Source: Candidatus Daviesbacteria bacterium
Lineage (GTDB): Bacteria; Patescibacteriota; Microgenomatia; Daviesbacterales; UBA10151
Reading direction: 5' to 3'
Assembly (NCBI GenBank): GCA_016186985.1
Contig: JACPKO010000035.1
Location: 1-22,874 of the forward strand
DNA length: 22,874 nt
Shown: piece by piece, positions 13,096 through 21,686 of the stretch
Layout of the letters: each line of letters opens with the position of its first letter
Position numbering within the stretch: the stretch's first letter is position 1
Notes under the pieces: model-generated
Database searches by the model: none
Seen by the model: the letters and a program-made list of their open reading frames with translations, nothing else
What the model was told of the DNA's origin: nothing
Position numbers and translations under genes: made by a program

Positions 13096-14040
13096 TTAAT
13101 TTCTGTGGTGTTTATGATCAGAATGATGGTGCTCCTGCTTCCCCAGGGTTCCCCAATAAACCCCCAGGACGATTAGACAAGTTCCAATAATAAATGAAAA
13201 AGAAATCCTTTCCCCTAAAAGCGGTACGGCTAAAGATGCAGCAACCGCAGGTTCGATATATTGGATTAAGTTGGCGTGGGAAATAGGGATTTTTGAAAGT
13301 CCCCACAAAAGCAAAAAATAGGCGCAAATTGAGGATAAAACGGTAATGTAAATTAGTCCGAATATCCCAAGCAGACTCACCTTTAAAACCCAATTAGGAT
13401 TCTGAAGGTATTCCATAAATGCAGGCAAGAAAAAGGCCGAAGTGGCAATTAAAAAAATAATTCCGGTAATGACCAGAGGTTTATAAATCTTCAACATTTT
13501 TTTAAGGATCATTGATCCTGTTACAAAAGACACGGCTGAGAGCAAAATTAAAATATTTCCAAGAAACTCTTTACCGGAAAAGCTCCCGAAAAACAGCAGG
13601 GGAATACCAATAACAGAAATTGCCCCAAGCAGACTAATGGCAATGCCGGCTAAGTTGGCTGTATAAATTTTCTCTTTAAGAAACCACCAGCCGCCGATAA
13701 CCGAGATGACCGGAATAGAAAGCTCAAGAACCGAAGCAGTAATAGCACTCGTGCGTATAAGCCCGGCATAGAAAAAAGCGATATTTATGCAGGCTAAAAG
13801 AAGTGAACCCAAAACCAGTTGGGGCAGGTGTGCGAGCTTAATTCTCTTCTCGCTACTACTAAGATTAAGTAAAAACGGGATTATCAAAAGGCTTGCTAAA
13901 CCATAGCGCAAAAACCCTAAAGACATCATTGGTATTTCCTGCAGGGTAATTTTGGCAAAAACATAATTACCACCCCAGATTATATGGGCAGCAATGATTG
14001 CTAAATAAAAGATAGGTTTTTTAAGGATTTCCGAGTTCAC
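13096..14040 (-). CDS. EamA/DMT-superfamily transporter, last gene of the his operon
   Basis: This protein has 314 residues with ten predicted membrane helices in two EamA repeats. W-G-G-N-Y-V-F-A-K opens the first repeat and a G-x-x-L-I-x-x-G-V-Y-W end closes the second. Such proteins typically export amino acids or metabolites. The GTG start lies 20 bases inside hisS, so it is translated with the histidine genes. The C-terminal tail H-H-H-S-D-H-K-H-H-R-N has six histidines in 11 residues, a possible metal-binding tail. Histidine or intermediate export is a reasonable guess from position, not from sequence. Confidence 0.85.
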   Translation of the reverse strand: MNSEILKKPIFYLAIIAAHIIWGGNYVFAKITLQEIPMMSLGFLRYGLASLLIIPFLLNLSSSEKRIKLAHLPQLVLGSLLLACINIAFFYAGLIRTSAITASVLELSIPVISVIGGWWFLKEKIYTANLAGIAISLLGAISVIGIPLLFFGSFSGKEFLGNILILLSAVSFVTGSMILKKMLKIYKPLVITGIIFLIATSAFFLPAFMEYLQNPNWVLKVSLLGIFGLIYITVLSSICAYFLLLWGLSKIPISHANLIQYIEPAVAASLAVPLLGERISFSFIIGTCLIVLGVYWGTLGKQEHHHSDHKHHRN

Positions 14041-15259
14041 TACTTTTGACTTTATTATAAATTTCCGATATTCTAACTGTTTCCTGGGTTCTTGAGAGTA
14101 AATCTTTCAGGATTACCTCATCTTCAGTTTCCTGCGCAGTCAAACCAATTATAACTACATATTGGATACCTTTCAGGTCTGCAAATTTTAACTGTTTTTC
14201 AAGCTTGGTGTTTGAGTCTAGCCAAATTTCGGTATTAATGCTTAAAGACCTAAGAAGGGATAAAACCTTAAGGGCTTTCACTTCAAAAGAAGGTGAGTTA
14301 AGCGCAATCAAAACCAGGGTGTTTGTAAGGAGGGGCTCAATTAAGTTTTTTTGCTCCAGTACCTCAATAGTCCTGTCAAATCCAACCGAGAAGCCGCTGG
14401 CAGGTATATCAGTTCCGGTAAATTGACCAATGATCTTATCATATCTTCCGCCGCCGGCCAAAGATTGTGAGTTAGCGTCTTCCTTTAAAACAACCTCCAT
14501 TATCATGCCGGTATAATAATCAAGTCCCCGTACTAAAGTAGGGTCAAATTTTAATACATTTTTAGGATAGCCCATTTTTTCAAAAGTTTTCATTGCTTCC
14601 CCAAGATTTTCCGAGGGCCGGAGCGATTTAATTTTCTCTAATGCCTGAGCCGCTTCGCTTCCGGTCATCCCTTTGGACTCAAGCTGTGAGATCACCCCGT
14701 CAGTGCCGATTTTATTCAGTTTGTCTATTGCAGATAAATGTTTGGGAGTGAACTCGGATAACAGAGCACGGTCGTTGACCTTAATTATTACCTCAAGTCC
14801 TAAACTTTGATAAATTTCATAAGCTAACGCCAAAAGTTCCGCGTCAACAAGTGGGCTGGAAATACCTATCGTATCTGCATCACACTGTAAAAATTCCCTA
14901 TACCTTCCTTTTTGGGGGTTTTCCCCGCGGAAAGCGGACTGGATTTGGTAACGCTTAAAAGGAAGGATGATTTTTTGGGCACCGGCAGGTCCCCACTGGG
15001 CAATTACACGGACGAGCGGTACGGTCTGGTCATATCTTAAGGCTAGTTTGTCCCCGCCAAGAGTTTCAAAGCTGTAAATCAATTTTTCTTCTTCCCCGTA
15101 CTTTCCCTTTAAAGTTTCTTCATATTCTACAGTCGGGGTTTCTAAGGGATCAAACCCGAATTTTTGATAAATTGAAATTATCCGGTCCAGAACAGCTTTT
15201 CTTTTTAAGGCATCCTGAGGCAGAAAGTCCCTAAACCCTTTTGGTGTTTGTAATTTCAT
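14021..15259 (-). CDS. hisS: Histidine--tRNA ligase
   Basis: This 412-residue class II synthetase charges tRNA-His. Motif 2 F-R-G-E-N-P-Q-K-G-R-Y-R-E-F (110-123), the HisRS-specific L-V-R-G-L-D-Y-Y-T-G (242-251), A-G-G-G-R-Y-D (268-274) and motif 3 G-F-S-V-G-F-D-R (289-296) are all present. The last 100 residues form the anticodon-binding domain. Length is normal. The start overlaps the hisE stop as ATGA, with AAAGGA as ribosome binding site. Being inside the biosynthetic operon, it falls under the same T-box that should monitor tRNA-His charging. Confidence 0.97.
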   Translation of the reverse strand: MKLQTPKGFRDFLPQDALKRKAVLDRIISIYQKFGFDPLETPTVEYEETLKGKYGEEEKLIYSFETLGGDKLALRYDQTVPLVRVIAQWGPAGAQKIILPFKRYQIQSAFRGENPQKGRYREFLQCDADTIGISSPLVDAELLALAYEIYQSLGLEVIIKVNDRALLSEFTPKHLSAIDKLNKIGTDGVISQLESKGMTGSEAAQALEKIKSLRPSENLGEAMKTFEKMGYPKNVLKFDPTLVRGLDYYTGMIMEVVLKEDANSQSLAGGGRYDKIIGQFTGTDIPASGFSVGFDRTIEVLEQKNLIEPLLTNTLVLIALNSPSFEVKALKVLSLLRSLSINTEIWLDSNTKLEKQLKFADLKGIQYVVIIGLTAQETEDEVILKDLLSRTQETVRISEIYNKVKSSELGNP

Positions 15260-15534
15260 GTTTTATTCCTTTTCTCAAGCTCATCCAAAATTTCTTTTGG
15301 TTTGATACCTAAATAGGATAGCAGAATTAAGCTATGAAACAAAAGGTCTGCAAATTCTTCAATAACTCTCTGCCGGGATTTTCCTTTCGCTGCAACAACT
15401 ACTTCAACAGCTTCCTCGCCGACTTTTTGGATAATTCTGTCTAAGCCCCCGACAAAAAGGGAAGTGGTGTAAGAGTTTTTTGGTAAATCCCTCTTACGCT
15501 TTTCTATTAAACTGTAAAGCTTCTCTAGAGTCAT
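15256..15534 (-). CDS. hisE: Phosphoribosyl-ATP pyrophosphohydrolase
   Basis: This 92-residue all-helical MazG-like enzyme removes pyrophosphate from phosphoribosyl-ATP, step 2 of histidine synthesis. The metal-binding signature K-V-G-E-E-A-V-E-V (37-45) and E-F-A-D-L-L-F-H (60-67) is intact. It is a free-standing gene, not fused to hisI as in many bacteria. It overlaps hisI and hisS by four bases each. The stop is TGA. Confidence 0.95.
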   Translation of the reverse strand: MTLEKLYSLIEKRKRDLPKNSYTTSLFVGGLDRIIQKVGEEAVEVVVAAKGKSRQRVIEEFADLLFHSLILLSYLGIKPKEILDELEKRNKT

Positions 15535-15842
15535 AATTTTTTAAAGAAACATGTTTTTTCTCCCGTGTGACATACAGCATTACCTACTAAATTTACTTTT
15601 ATCAAAATGGAATCATTGTCGCAATCCGTAAACACTTCTTTAACTTCCAACTTATTGCCGGATTGCTCGCCTTTCATCCAAAGCTTTTGTCTGCTCCGGC
15701 TATAAAAGTTTACAAGTTTTGTTGATTTGGTTTTTTCAAAAGCCTGTTTATTCATAAATCCGAGCATTAAAACCTGACCAGACAGGTAGTCCTGAATTAT
15801 GACCGGCACCAATCCATCTCCTTTTTTAAAATCTATTTCCAT
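15531..15842 (-). CDS. hisI: Phosphoribosyl-AMP cyclohydrolase
   Basis: This protein has 103 residues and performs step 3, opening the adenine ring of phosphoribosyl-AMP. The Mg ligands D-C-D-N-D (Asp73, Asp75, Asp77) and the zinc cysteines Cys74, Cys91 and Cys98 in C-H-T-G-x-x-x-C-F are all present, the zinc being shared across the dimer in known structures. AAGGA precedes the ATG. Two bases separate it from hisF. Confidence 0.95.
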   Translation of the reverse strand: MEIDFKKGDGLVPVIIQDYLSGQVLMLGFMNKQAFEKTKSTKLVNFYSRSRQKLWMKGEQSGNKLEVKEVFTDCDNDSILIKVNLVGNAVCHTGEKTCFFKKL

Positions 15843-15844
15843 AC

Positions 15845-16600
15845 TTAATTCCTTATCTCGATATTATTTTTAGCCAGATATTCCTTTAGGTCAGAAATTT
15901 TTAATTCTCCGAAATGAAATAGGGAAGCGGCGAGCGCGGCATCGGCTTTACCCCTGGTTAAAACTTGTGCAAAATCCTCCAACTTCCCCGCGCCTCCAGA
16001 GGCAATTACCGGAATATTTATCGCCTCAGAAACTTTCCGGGTCAGTTCAACATCAAATCCTGATTTAGTTCCATCTTTGTCCATGCTGGTTAAGAGTATC
16101 TCACCGGCGCCAAGCTCCGCAACTTGTTTAGCCCACTTAAATGCATCAAGCCCGGTGTCCTCGCGCCCTCCTTTTATAAAAACGTTCCAGGAAGATCCGG
16201 TTTTTTTAGCATCTATTGCTATAACTATACATTGACTGCCAAAGTCACTGGTTGCTTTTGTAATAAATTCAGGGTCTTTTACAGCTGCAGTATTTAAAGA
16301 AACTTTTTCAGCACCAGCTAAAATAATTTCTCTGATCTGTTCAATATTGTTAATTCCTCCTCCGACAGTAAACGGAATAAAAATTTCTTTAGCGATAAGT
16401 TTGACAACATCCAGCATAATCTTGCGGTTATCCGAAGATGCAGTAATGTCGAGAAATACCAGTTCATCAGCACCTTCGCTATTATAAAATTTTGCCAAAG
16501 CGACCGGGTCTCCGGCGTCAACAAGGTTTACAAAATTAACTCCTTTTACCACCCGGCCCTGATTAACATCAAGGCAGGGGATAATTCTCTTAGCTAACAT
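15845..16600 (-). CDS. hisF: Imidazole glycerol phosphate synthase, cyclase subunit
   Basis: This 251-residue TIM barrel works with HisH. The catalytic Asp11 (P-C-L-D-V) and Asp130 (A-I-D-A-K) are at the canonical positions, with phosphate loops T-V-G-G-G-I-N and A-S-G-G-A-G. It uses ammonia from HisH to make imidazole glycerol phosphate and AICAR. The start overlaps the end of hisA by 11 bases, with GAGG upstream. Confidence 0.97.
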   Translation of the reverse strand: MLAKRIIPCLDVNQGRVVKGVNFVNLVDAGDPVALAKFYNSEGADELVFLDITASSDNRKIMLDVVKLIAKEIFIPFTVGGGINNIEQIREIILAGAEKVSLNTAAVKDPEFITKATSDFGSQCIVIAIDAKKTGSSWNVFIKGGREDTGLDAFKWAKQVAELGAGEILLTSMDKDGTKSGFDVELTRKVSEAINIPVIASGGAGKLEDFAQVLTRGKADAALAASLFHFGELKISDLKEYLAKNNIEIRN

Positions 16601-17294
16601 TTAAGGCCTCCTTTAAATCTATTTTTCCTTCATATAAGGCCTTACCTAAAATGACGGCCTCGGCTCCGGAATTCTTTAATTGCTTGATTTGATTAACGCT
16701 CGAAACCCCTCCGGAAGCAATAACAGGGGAGTTTACTGTTTCTATTAATTTTTCAAGTGCAGAAAAATTTGGTCCGGTTAAACTTCCGTCCTTTGAGATA
16801 TCAGTGTAAATAAATCTCTTCGCTCCCAACTCCTCAAGTTTTTTTGCGGTTTTAAAAACATTCAAATAACTTTTAGTAATCCAGCCCTTTTTCATAAGAA
16901 ACCCGTTTTTTGCATCAAGTCCCACGACAATTTTATTGCCAAACTCCTGGAAGGTAGCTTTGGCAAACTCAAAGTCCTCTAATACCGCTGTTCCTAAGAC
17001 AATTCTAAAAACCCCGGCCTTAAGGTATCTTTTAATGGTTTGCCGGTCTCTGATACCTCCACCAACCTGGACTCGAATTTTCCTCACGATCGTAGAAATT
17101 ATTCTAGTATTTACAGGTTTTCCTGTTTTTGCTCCGTCTAAATCAACTATGTGCAAAATGGACGCGCCTTGAGCCTGCCATTTTAAGGCCATCTGAGGAG
17201 GGTCTTCAGAGTAAATTTTAGACTTATTGTAATCTCCCTGATAAAGCCTGACGCATTTTCCTCCTAAAATATCAATTGCGGGAATAATGATCAT
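16590..17294 (-). CDS. hisA: ProFAR isomerase
   Basis: This protein has 234 residues from the ATG at 17294, which directly follows AAAGG and overlaps the hisH stop as ATGA. A longer frame to 17372 is rejected because it runs into hisH and adds a tail unlike HisA. Asp8 (P-A-I-D-I) and Asp127 (G-L-D-A-K) are the catalytic pair, with V-Q-V-G-G-G-I-R and A-S-G-G-V-S phosphate loops. It converts ProFAR to PRFAR, the substrate of HisHF, and is homologous to HisF next to it. Confidence 0.97.
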   Translation of the reverse strand: MIIIPAIDILGGKCVRLYQGDYNKSKIYSEDPPQMALKWQAQGASILHIVDLDGAKTGKPVNTRIISTIVRKIRVQVGGGIRDRQTIKRYLKAGVFRIVLGTAVLEDFEFAKATFQEFGNKIVVGLDAKNGFLMKKGWITKSYLNVFKTAKKLEELGAKRFIYTDISKDGSLTGPNFSALEKLIETVNSPVIASGGVSSVNQIKQLKNSGAEAVILGKALYEGKIDLKEALNVS

Positions 17295-17896
17295 TTGCAG
17301 CCTTTCACAAAATTTTCTAATAGCTGAAGACCCGTATCTCCGCTTTTTTCGCTGTGAAATTGTGTTGCACAAATATTATCTTTCTCGAAAACACTACAAA
17401 ACTTTCCACCATAATCTGTTGTTCCTGCAATAATTTCCTTTTCTTCAGGAACGCAGTAATAACTGTTAACAAAATAAAAATAGCTGTTATTTTTTATTCC
17501 CCTCATAATTTTAGATTCCGGATTTGTAATTTCTACATTATTCCAACCCATTTGCGGCACCTTTAGCTTACCTGTAAATTTCTTTACTTTTCCGGGAATA
17601 ATCCCTAAACTTTTAGTATTATCTTCCTCAGAAAAATCAAAAAGTAACTGCATTCCTAAACAAATTCCAAAAAATGGTTTTCCGTTTTTGATTTCCTGAG
17701 TTAAAAATATATCCAGTTTTTTGGCTTTTAAATTTTTCATTCCGGCACCGGCCGCGCCAACACCGGGTAAAATTAAACCGCTTGATTTTTTAAGTTGCGA
17801 AACTTCACCCGAAATGAAATTCGGCGCGCCAATTTTATCCAAAGCATTTTTAACCGAGGTTAAATTCCCCAGCCCGTAATCAATTATTCCAATCAC
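17291..17896 (-). CDS. hisH: Imidazole glycerol phosphate synthase, glutamine amidotransferase subunit
   Basis: This 201-residue class I amidotransferase has the triad Cys79 (G-I-C-L-G-M-Q), His181 and Glu183 (Q-F-H-S-E-K-S-G). It releases ammonia from glutamine and passes it to HisF. The start is GTG, overlapping the hisB stop as GTGA, with AAAGGA upstream. Confidence 0.96.
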   Translation of the reverse strand: MIGIIDYGLGNLTSVKNALDKIGAPNFISGEVSQLKKSSGLILPGVGAAGAGMKNLKAKKLDIFLTQEIKNGKPFFGICLGMQLLFDFSEEDNTKSLGIIPGKVKKFTGKLKVPQMGWNNVEITNPESKIMRGIKNNSYFYFVNSYYCVPEEKEIIAGTTDYGGKFCSVFEKDNICATQFHSEKSGDTGLQLLENFVKGCK

Positions 17897-18555
17897 AGTC
17901 GTCCTTTCGTTGAAGGAATTTGGTTTTTGGCTCTGGGACCGATTTGTATCGCCATCCTTATTGCCCGGGCAACCGCCTTAAACATAGCCTCGGCAATGTG
18001 GTGGTCGTTCCTGCCGTTTTCAACTTTGATATAAAGATTAACTTTGGCGTTTTGCGCAAAAGCATCCCAGAAATGCCAGATTAAATCAGTATTTAAATCT
18101 CCAACCTTTGGATTTATAAATTGGCAATCAAATCTGAAAGAATACCTTCCGGCAAAATCTATTGCAACAGTTGCTAAAGCTTCATCCATAGGTAGCACAA
18201 AAAAACCATAACTGCCCAAATTATCTTTATCCAATGCTTTTTGGAATTTTTCATCATCCGGCAGCACAAAAAAGCCGTACCTATTAATCCCTTTTTTATT
18301 ACTAAGGGCTGTAAGAAAAGCTTCTCCTAAAACAATCCCAATATCTTCAACTGTGTGATGCTCATCAATATAAATGTCGCCTGTTGCCTTGATTTTTAAA
18401 TCAAATAATCCATGTTTGGCAAAAAGGTCTAACATGTGGGTTAAAAATCCCACAGGAATATCAATTTTCCTTTTCCCGGATCCATCGATATTTAACTCCA
18501 GATTTATTTGAGTCTCAGTTGTATTTCTAATAATTTGTGCTTTACGCTTTTTCAT
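17893..18555 (-). CDS. hisB: Imidazoleglycerol-phosphate dehydratase with internal duplication
   Basis: This protein has 220 residues, about 23 longer than the usual 195-200. The two metal-binding motifs D-E-H-H-T-V-E-D (64-71) and N-D-H-H-I-A-E-A-M-F-K-A (183-194) are intact, and C-terminal residues are normal. The extra length is a diverged tandem duplication: Y-G-F-F-V-L-P occurs at 93-99 and again at 116-122, where other HisBs have one copy before M-D-E-A-L. It is the dehydratase alone, not the two-domain enzyme of enterobacteria. The start overlaps the end of the hisC fusion by 14 bases, with AAAGG upstream. Confidence 0.95.
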   Translation of the reverse strand: MKKRKAQIIRNTTETQINLELNIDGSGKRKIDIPVGFLTHMLDLFAKHGLFDLKIKATGDIYIDEHHTVEDIGIVLGEAFLTALSNKKGINRYGFFVLPDDEKFQKALDKDNLGSYGFFVLPMDEALATVAIDFAGRYSFRFDCQFINPKVGDLNTDLIWHFWDAFAQNAKVNLYIKVENGRNDHHIAEAMFKAVARAIRMAIQIGPRAKNQIPSTKGRL

Positions 18556-20401
18556 ATAAGACCTTTCCTATTTGATTAATTTCGAAGACCTGAAAATCAC
18601 CTAAGTTTTCCTTTCCAACATAAATACTCGGCATCGATGCATTTTTTGCAGCAAGACAATCATTGATGGTGTCGCCAACATAAACAGGTGAACTTAGACC
18701 AAGCCTTTTTTTGGCTTCAATTAACGGTTCAGGATTAGGTTTTTCTTTATTTGCATCCTCTAGAGCAACCAAATATTTTTCTTCAAAATACTTATCTAAT
18801 GCAAACTGCTTAATGGCAAAGATTGCTTCCTGTCTAGGTCTACTCGTTGCTATACCCAATCGACCATATTTTTTTACTAAATCATCAAGTAATTCTTTTT
18901 TCACCAGTAGCTTCTCCTGAAATCTTAATGGATGTTTATTTATAAACGGAGCTTTTTCGTCTTCACTTTTCTCGAACTCGTCACTTCCTAAATAAAAAGT
19001 CTGCCAGATAGCTCTAATTGCCTTATACATAATTGACTTTTTTATTTTGGCTGATAAAGGTTTAGCAAACCTATCAAACTCATTTTCATTAATCTTTTTA
19101 TTCAGCAGATCAATGAGCACAAAGGAAGCATCCCAGTCATTATTGAATCCAGGAATTGATTTAATTTTATTTATCTGAGATCTCGTTGCTTTGAGCTTAG
19201 AATCATTTTTACTAAAGTAATAATTTACAGTTTTCAGCGTAGCTATGCGGCAGGATTTCGTAACATCGATTAAGACCCCATCCATATCAAAAATTATCCC
19301 ATCATATTTTTGAGTTTCCGTTTGGTAGTTTGCTAAAAGGCTAAATACCTTATCATTTACTTTGGGTTGGCTAATTGTAATCCTGACTGATTTTCTAACT
19401 AAGTCTGATTCAAAGTAACGGAGCAAAGTCCGGTTTTCAAGTAAATATTTCTTAAAGTCCTTAAAGTCCGAAACAAAAACTTGAGCAAAAACAAAATTTG
19501 TTTCAGAGGGAAAAACTTTTAAATAGGGGATACTGCTTAATTTTTTAGAAAGCCTGCTTCTTTCAAGTTTTAATTTCGTAATATTTTCCCTGGCAAATTT
19601 TAGATCTTTCAAGACCGCAATTCCTGCAACTTCAGCGGCCAAATTTACATTAAACGGAGATTTAATCTTCATGAGTTGGGAAATTAAATATTCATTCATT
19701 GCTACAAACCCTAACCTAAGTCCGGCAATTCCCGCCCATTTACTAAAAGTTCGAAGTATCATTAAATTTGGATATCTATTTAGTAAATCTAAATTATCTC
19801 TACTGGCAAACTCGGCATATGCCTCATCTAACATCACTAATTTTCCAGTTTCCAAAAGTTTCACTATGCCGGAGCGGGGCGTCGGATTTCCGGTAGGATT
19901 ATTAGGTGAGCAAACAATAATTAGTTTAGTTTTTTTGTTTATCGCCTTTAAAGCCGCTTTAATATCAATATTAAAATCTGCGTCTCTTTTAACATTTACA
20001 ACCTTTGCCCGATTCAATTTTAAACTTACGTCATACATTCCAAAAGTCGGAGGGAAATTAATTACCTCATCTGAAACCTCAACAACCATCCGAAAAATTA
20101 AATCAATTAATTCATCAGAACCTGACCCGACCATGATTTTTTCAAAGGGTATCTTGTAGGACTTGGCAATCTCTTTTCTTAAGTCTTTATACTCAGGATC
20201 GGGATAATAGTTATAAAATTCATATTTTCCTAATTCCCGAGCTATGATAGGGAAGACACCAAAAAGGTTTTCGCCCTGATCAAGCTTTGTTATTTCCGAT
20301 TCTTTTCTATTAAATTTTCTCGCCAAATCCCAGACCGATGAAACGGTTTTGTATTCCTCGAAATTTAAAACATCTTTCCTAATATATTGTTTAAGTTTCA
20401 T
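18542..20401 (-). CDS. hisC: HisC aminotransferase fused to a HAD phosphatase (probable HisC-HisN)
   Basis: This protein has 619 residues from the ATG at 20401, which follows AGGAGT; an upstream in-frame start at 20455 lies inside hisD. Residues 1-355 are a class II PLP aminotransferase: S-P-N-N-P-T-G (165-171), D-E-A-Y (192-195), PLP lysine Lys221 in F-S-K-W-A-G, and the C-terminal R-I-T-I. Residues about 365-619 are a HAD subfamily IA hydrolase with motif I D-M-D-G-V-L (Asp372, Asp374), motif II Ser520, motif III Lys554 and motif IV G-D-T-I-N-D (576-581), all intact, with a long helical cap between motifs I and II. No other histidinol-phosphate phosphatase is in the operon, so the fused domain probably performs the next step after HisC. 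Similar HAD domains are, as I recall, grouped as TIGR01548. Confidence 0.92.
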   Translation of the reverse strand: MKLKQYIRKDVLNFEEYKTVSSVWDLARKFNRKESEITKLDQGENLFGVFPIIARELGKYEFYNYYPDPEYKDLRKEIAKSYKIPFEKIMVGSGSDELIDLIFRMVVEVSDEVINFPPTFGMYDVSLKLNRAKVVNVKRDADFNIDIKAALKAINKKTKLIIVCSPNNPTGNPTPRSGIVKLLETGKLVMLDEAYAEFASRDNLDLLNRYPNLMILRTFSKWAGIAGLRLGFVAMNEYLISQLMKIKSPFNVNLAAEVAGIAVLKDLKFARENITKLKLERSRLSKKLSSIPYLKVFPSETNFVFAQVFVSDFKDFKKYLLENRTLLRYFESDLVRKSVRITISQPKVNDKVFSLLANYQTETQKYDGIIFDMDGVLIDVTKSCRIATLKTVNYYFSKNDSKLKATRSQINKIKSIPGFNNDWDASFVLIDLLNKKINENEFDRFAKPLSAKIKKSIMYKAIRAIWQTFYLGSDEFEKSEDEKAPFINKHPLRFQEKLLVKKELLDDLVKKYGRLGIATSRPRQEAIFAIKQFALDKYFEEKYLVALEDANKEKPNPEPLIEAKKRLGLSSPVYVGDTINDCLAAKNASMPSIYVGKENLGDFQVFEINQIGKVLYEKA

Positions 20402-20402
20402 A

Positions 20403-21686
20403 TTACTCCTCGAATCTGATGGTTGCTGAATATCCGTGGCCTGGTAAGCCCTCAACTGCGGAAAATTTTTCGATGGTTTCCCTAATCTCCGTTAGGCCCT
20501 CCTTTGTAACCTCCTGAATTTCGATCATTTTCCCGAAACTGTCAACTGAGAGCGCTGAAAATGATTTGGCATTTTGGCCGGTTGGCAAAACGTGATTTGC
20601 TCCGGTTGCATAATCACCACTACCTTTACAGGTATAGTCTCCCAGAAAAACGGATCCGGCATTAATAATTTTGGCCGCAACAGATTTTGGATTCTTGGTC
20701 ATTATTTCCAAATGCTCGGGAGCATATTCATTGGTAAAGTCAATTGCTTCATCAATTGATTTAGTAACCGCGATCAATCCATTTTTTTTCAATGATTTCC
20801 TTACTCTTTCTGAAGTGGGTATACTCTTTAGCTGGGTTTCGATTTCCTTTGCTGTTTCCTCGGCAATTTTTTTGGAAGTAGTGATCAAAACTCCAGCGGA
20901 GTCTTCACCATGCTCGCAGTCGGCAATTAAATCCGCGGCAATAAATTTGGGGTTGGCGGTTTGATCGGCGATCACAAAAACCTCGGATGGTCCTGCAGGC
21001 ATATCAATATTTACCTCACCAAAAACCAATTGTTTGGCTGCGGTTACATATAAATTTCCTGCACCAAATATTTTATAGACTTTGGAAATTGTCGTGGTTC
21101 CAAAAGCGAGTGCCCCAATTGCCTGAGCTCCTCCGGTTTTGAAAATATTTTTAATCCCTAAAAGTTTCGCTGCAACCAAAATAGGTTGATTTATTTCGCC
21201 ATCAGAATTTGGGGGGGTTACGACAACAATTTCCGGGCAGCCGGCAATTTGAGCGGGGATTGCTGTCATTAAAAGTGAGGATGGATAAACTGCTCTGCCA
21301 CCTGGAATATACAGACCAACTTTTTCAATTGGCCGCCACTCCCGCCAAACTGCAATCCCTTTTTCGGTTTGAACAGGTTTTTCGTTTGATTTAAGCTGTG
21401 ATTTTGCAACAGCAGTAATATTTTTGATAGACTGTTTTAAAGCGGTGATTAATTTTGGATCGGTATTGGCAAATGCTTTTTCGATTTCATTTTCAGTCAC
21501 CTTAAGTGATTTTATCTGCGCACCGAATTGTTTTTCGTAATCTAAAATTGCTTTGTCTCCGCGTGATTTAACATCAGAAATAATTTTTTTTACAACAGGA
21601 TAAACTAGCTGATAATTATCAGATGCGCGTTTCAGGAGTCTATTTAAATCCTTAGGTTTTAAATCGTTTAAGTTAACTACTTTCAT
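20403..21686 (-). CDS. hisD: Histidinol dehydrogenase
   Basis: This 427-residue protein oxidises histidinol to histidine in two NAD-dependent steps. Glu324 and His325 in Y-A-P-E-H-L-E are the acid-base pair; His259, Asp358 and His417 correspond to zinc ligands. The fourth ligand, normally Gln in A-Q-x-E-H, is Asp256 here (A-D-C-E-H). P-G-G-R-A-x-Y-P-S-S and G-D-Y-A-T-G-A-N-H-V-L-P-T are typical. The start overlaps hisG as ATGA, and the hisC ATG begins one base after the stop. Confidence 0.96.
   Translation of the reverse strand: MKVVNLNDLKPKDLNRLLKRASDNYQLVYPVVKKIISDVKSRGDKAILDYEKQFGAQIKSLKVTENEIEKAFANTDPKLITALKQSIKNITAVAKSQLKSNEKPVQTEKGIAVWREWRPIEKVGLYIPGGRAVYPSSLLMTAIPAQIAGCPEIVVVTPPNSDGEINQPILVAAKLLGIKNIFKTGGAQAIGALAFGTTTISKVYKIFGAGNLYVTAAKQLVFGEVNIDMPAGPSEVFVIADQTANPKFIAADLIADCEHGEDSAGVLITTSKKIAEETAKEIETQLKSIPTSERVRKSLKKNGLIAVTKSIDEAIDFTNEYAPEHLEIMTKNPKSVAAKIINAGSVFLGDYTCKGSGDYATGANHVLPTGQNAKSFSALSVDSFGKMIEIQEVTKEGLTEIRETIEKFSAVEGLPGHGYSATIRFEE

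Noticed and set aside
17295..17372. Longer HisA N-terminus
   Set aside because: The extra 26 residues overlap the hisH 3' end in another frame; a ribosome binding site and the family start M-I-I-I-P-A-I-D place the start at 17294.
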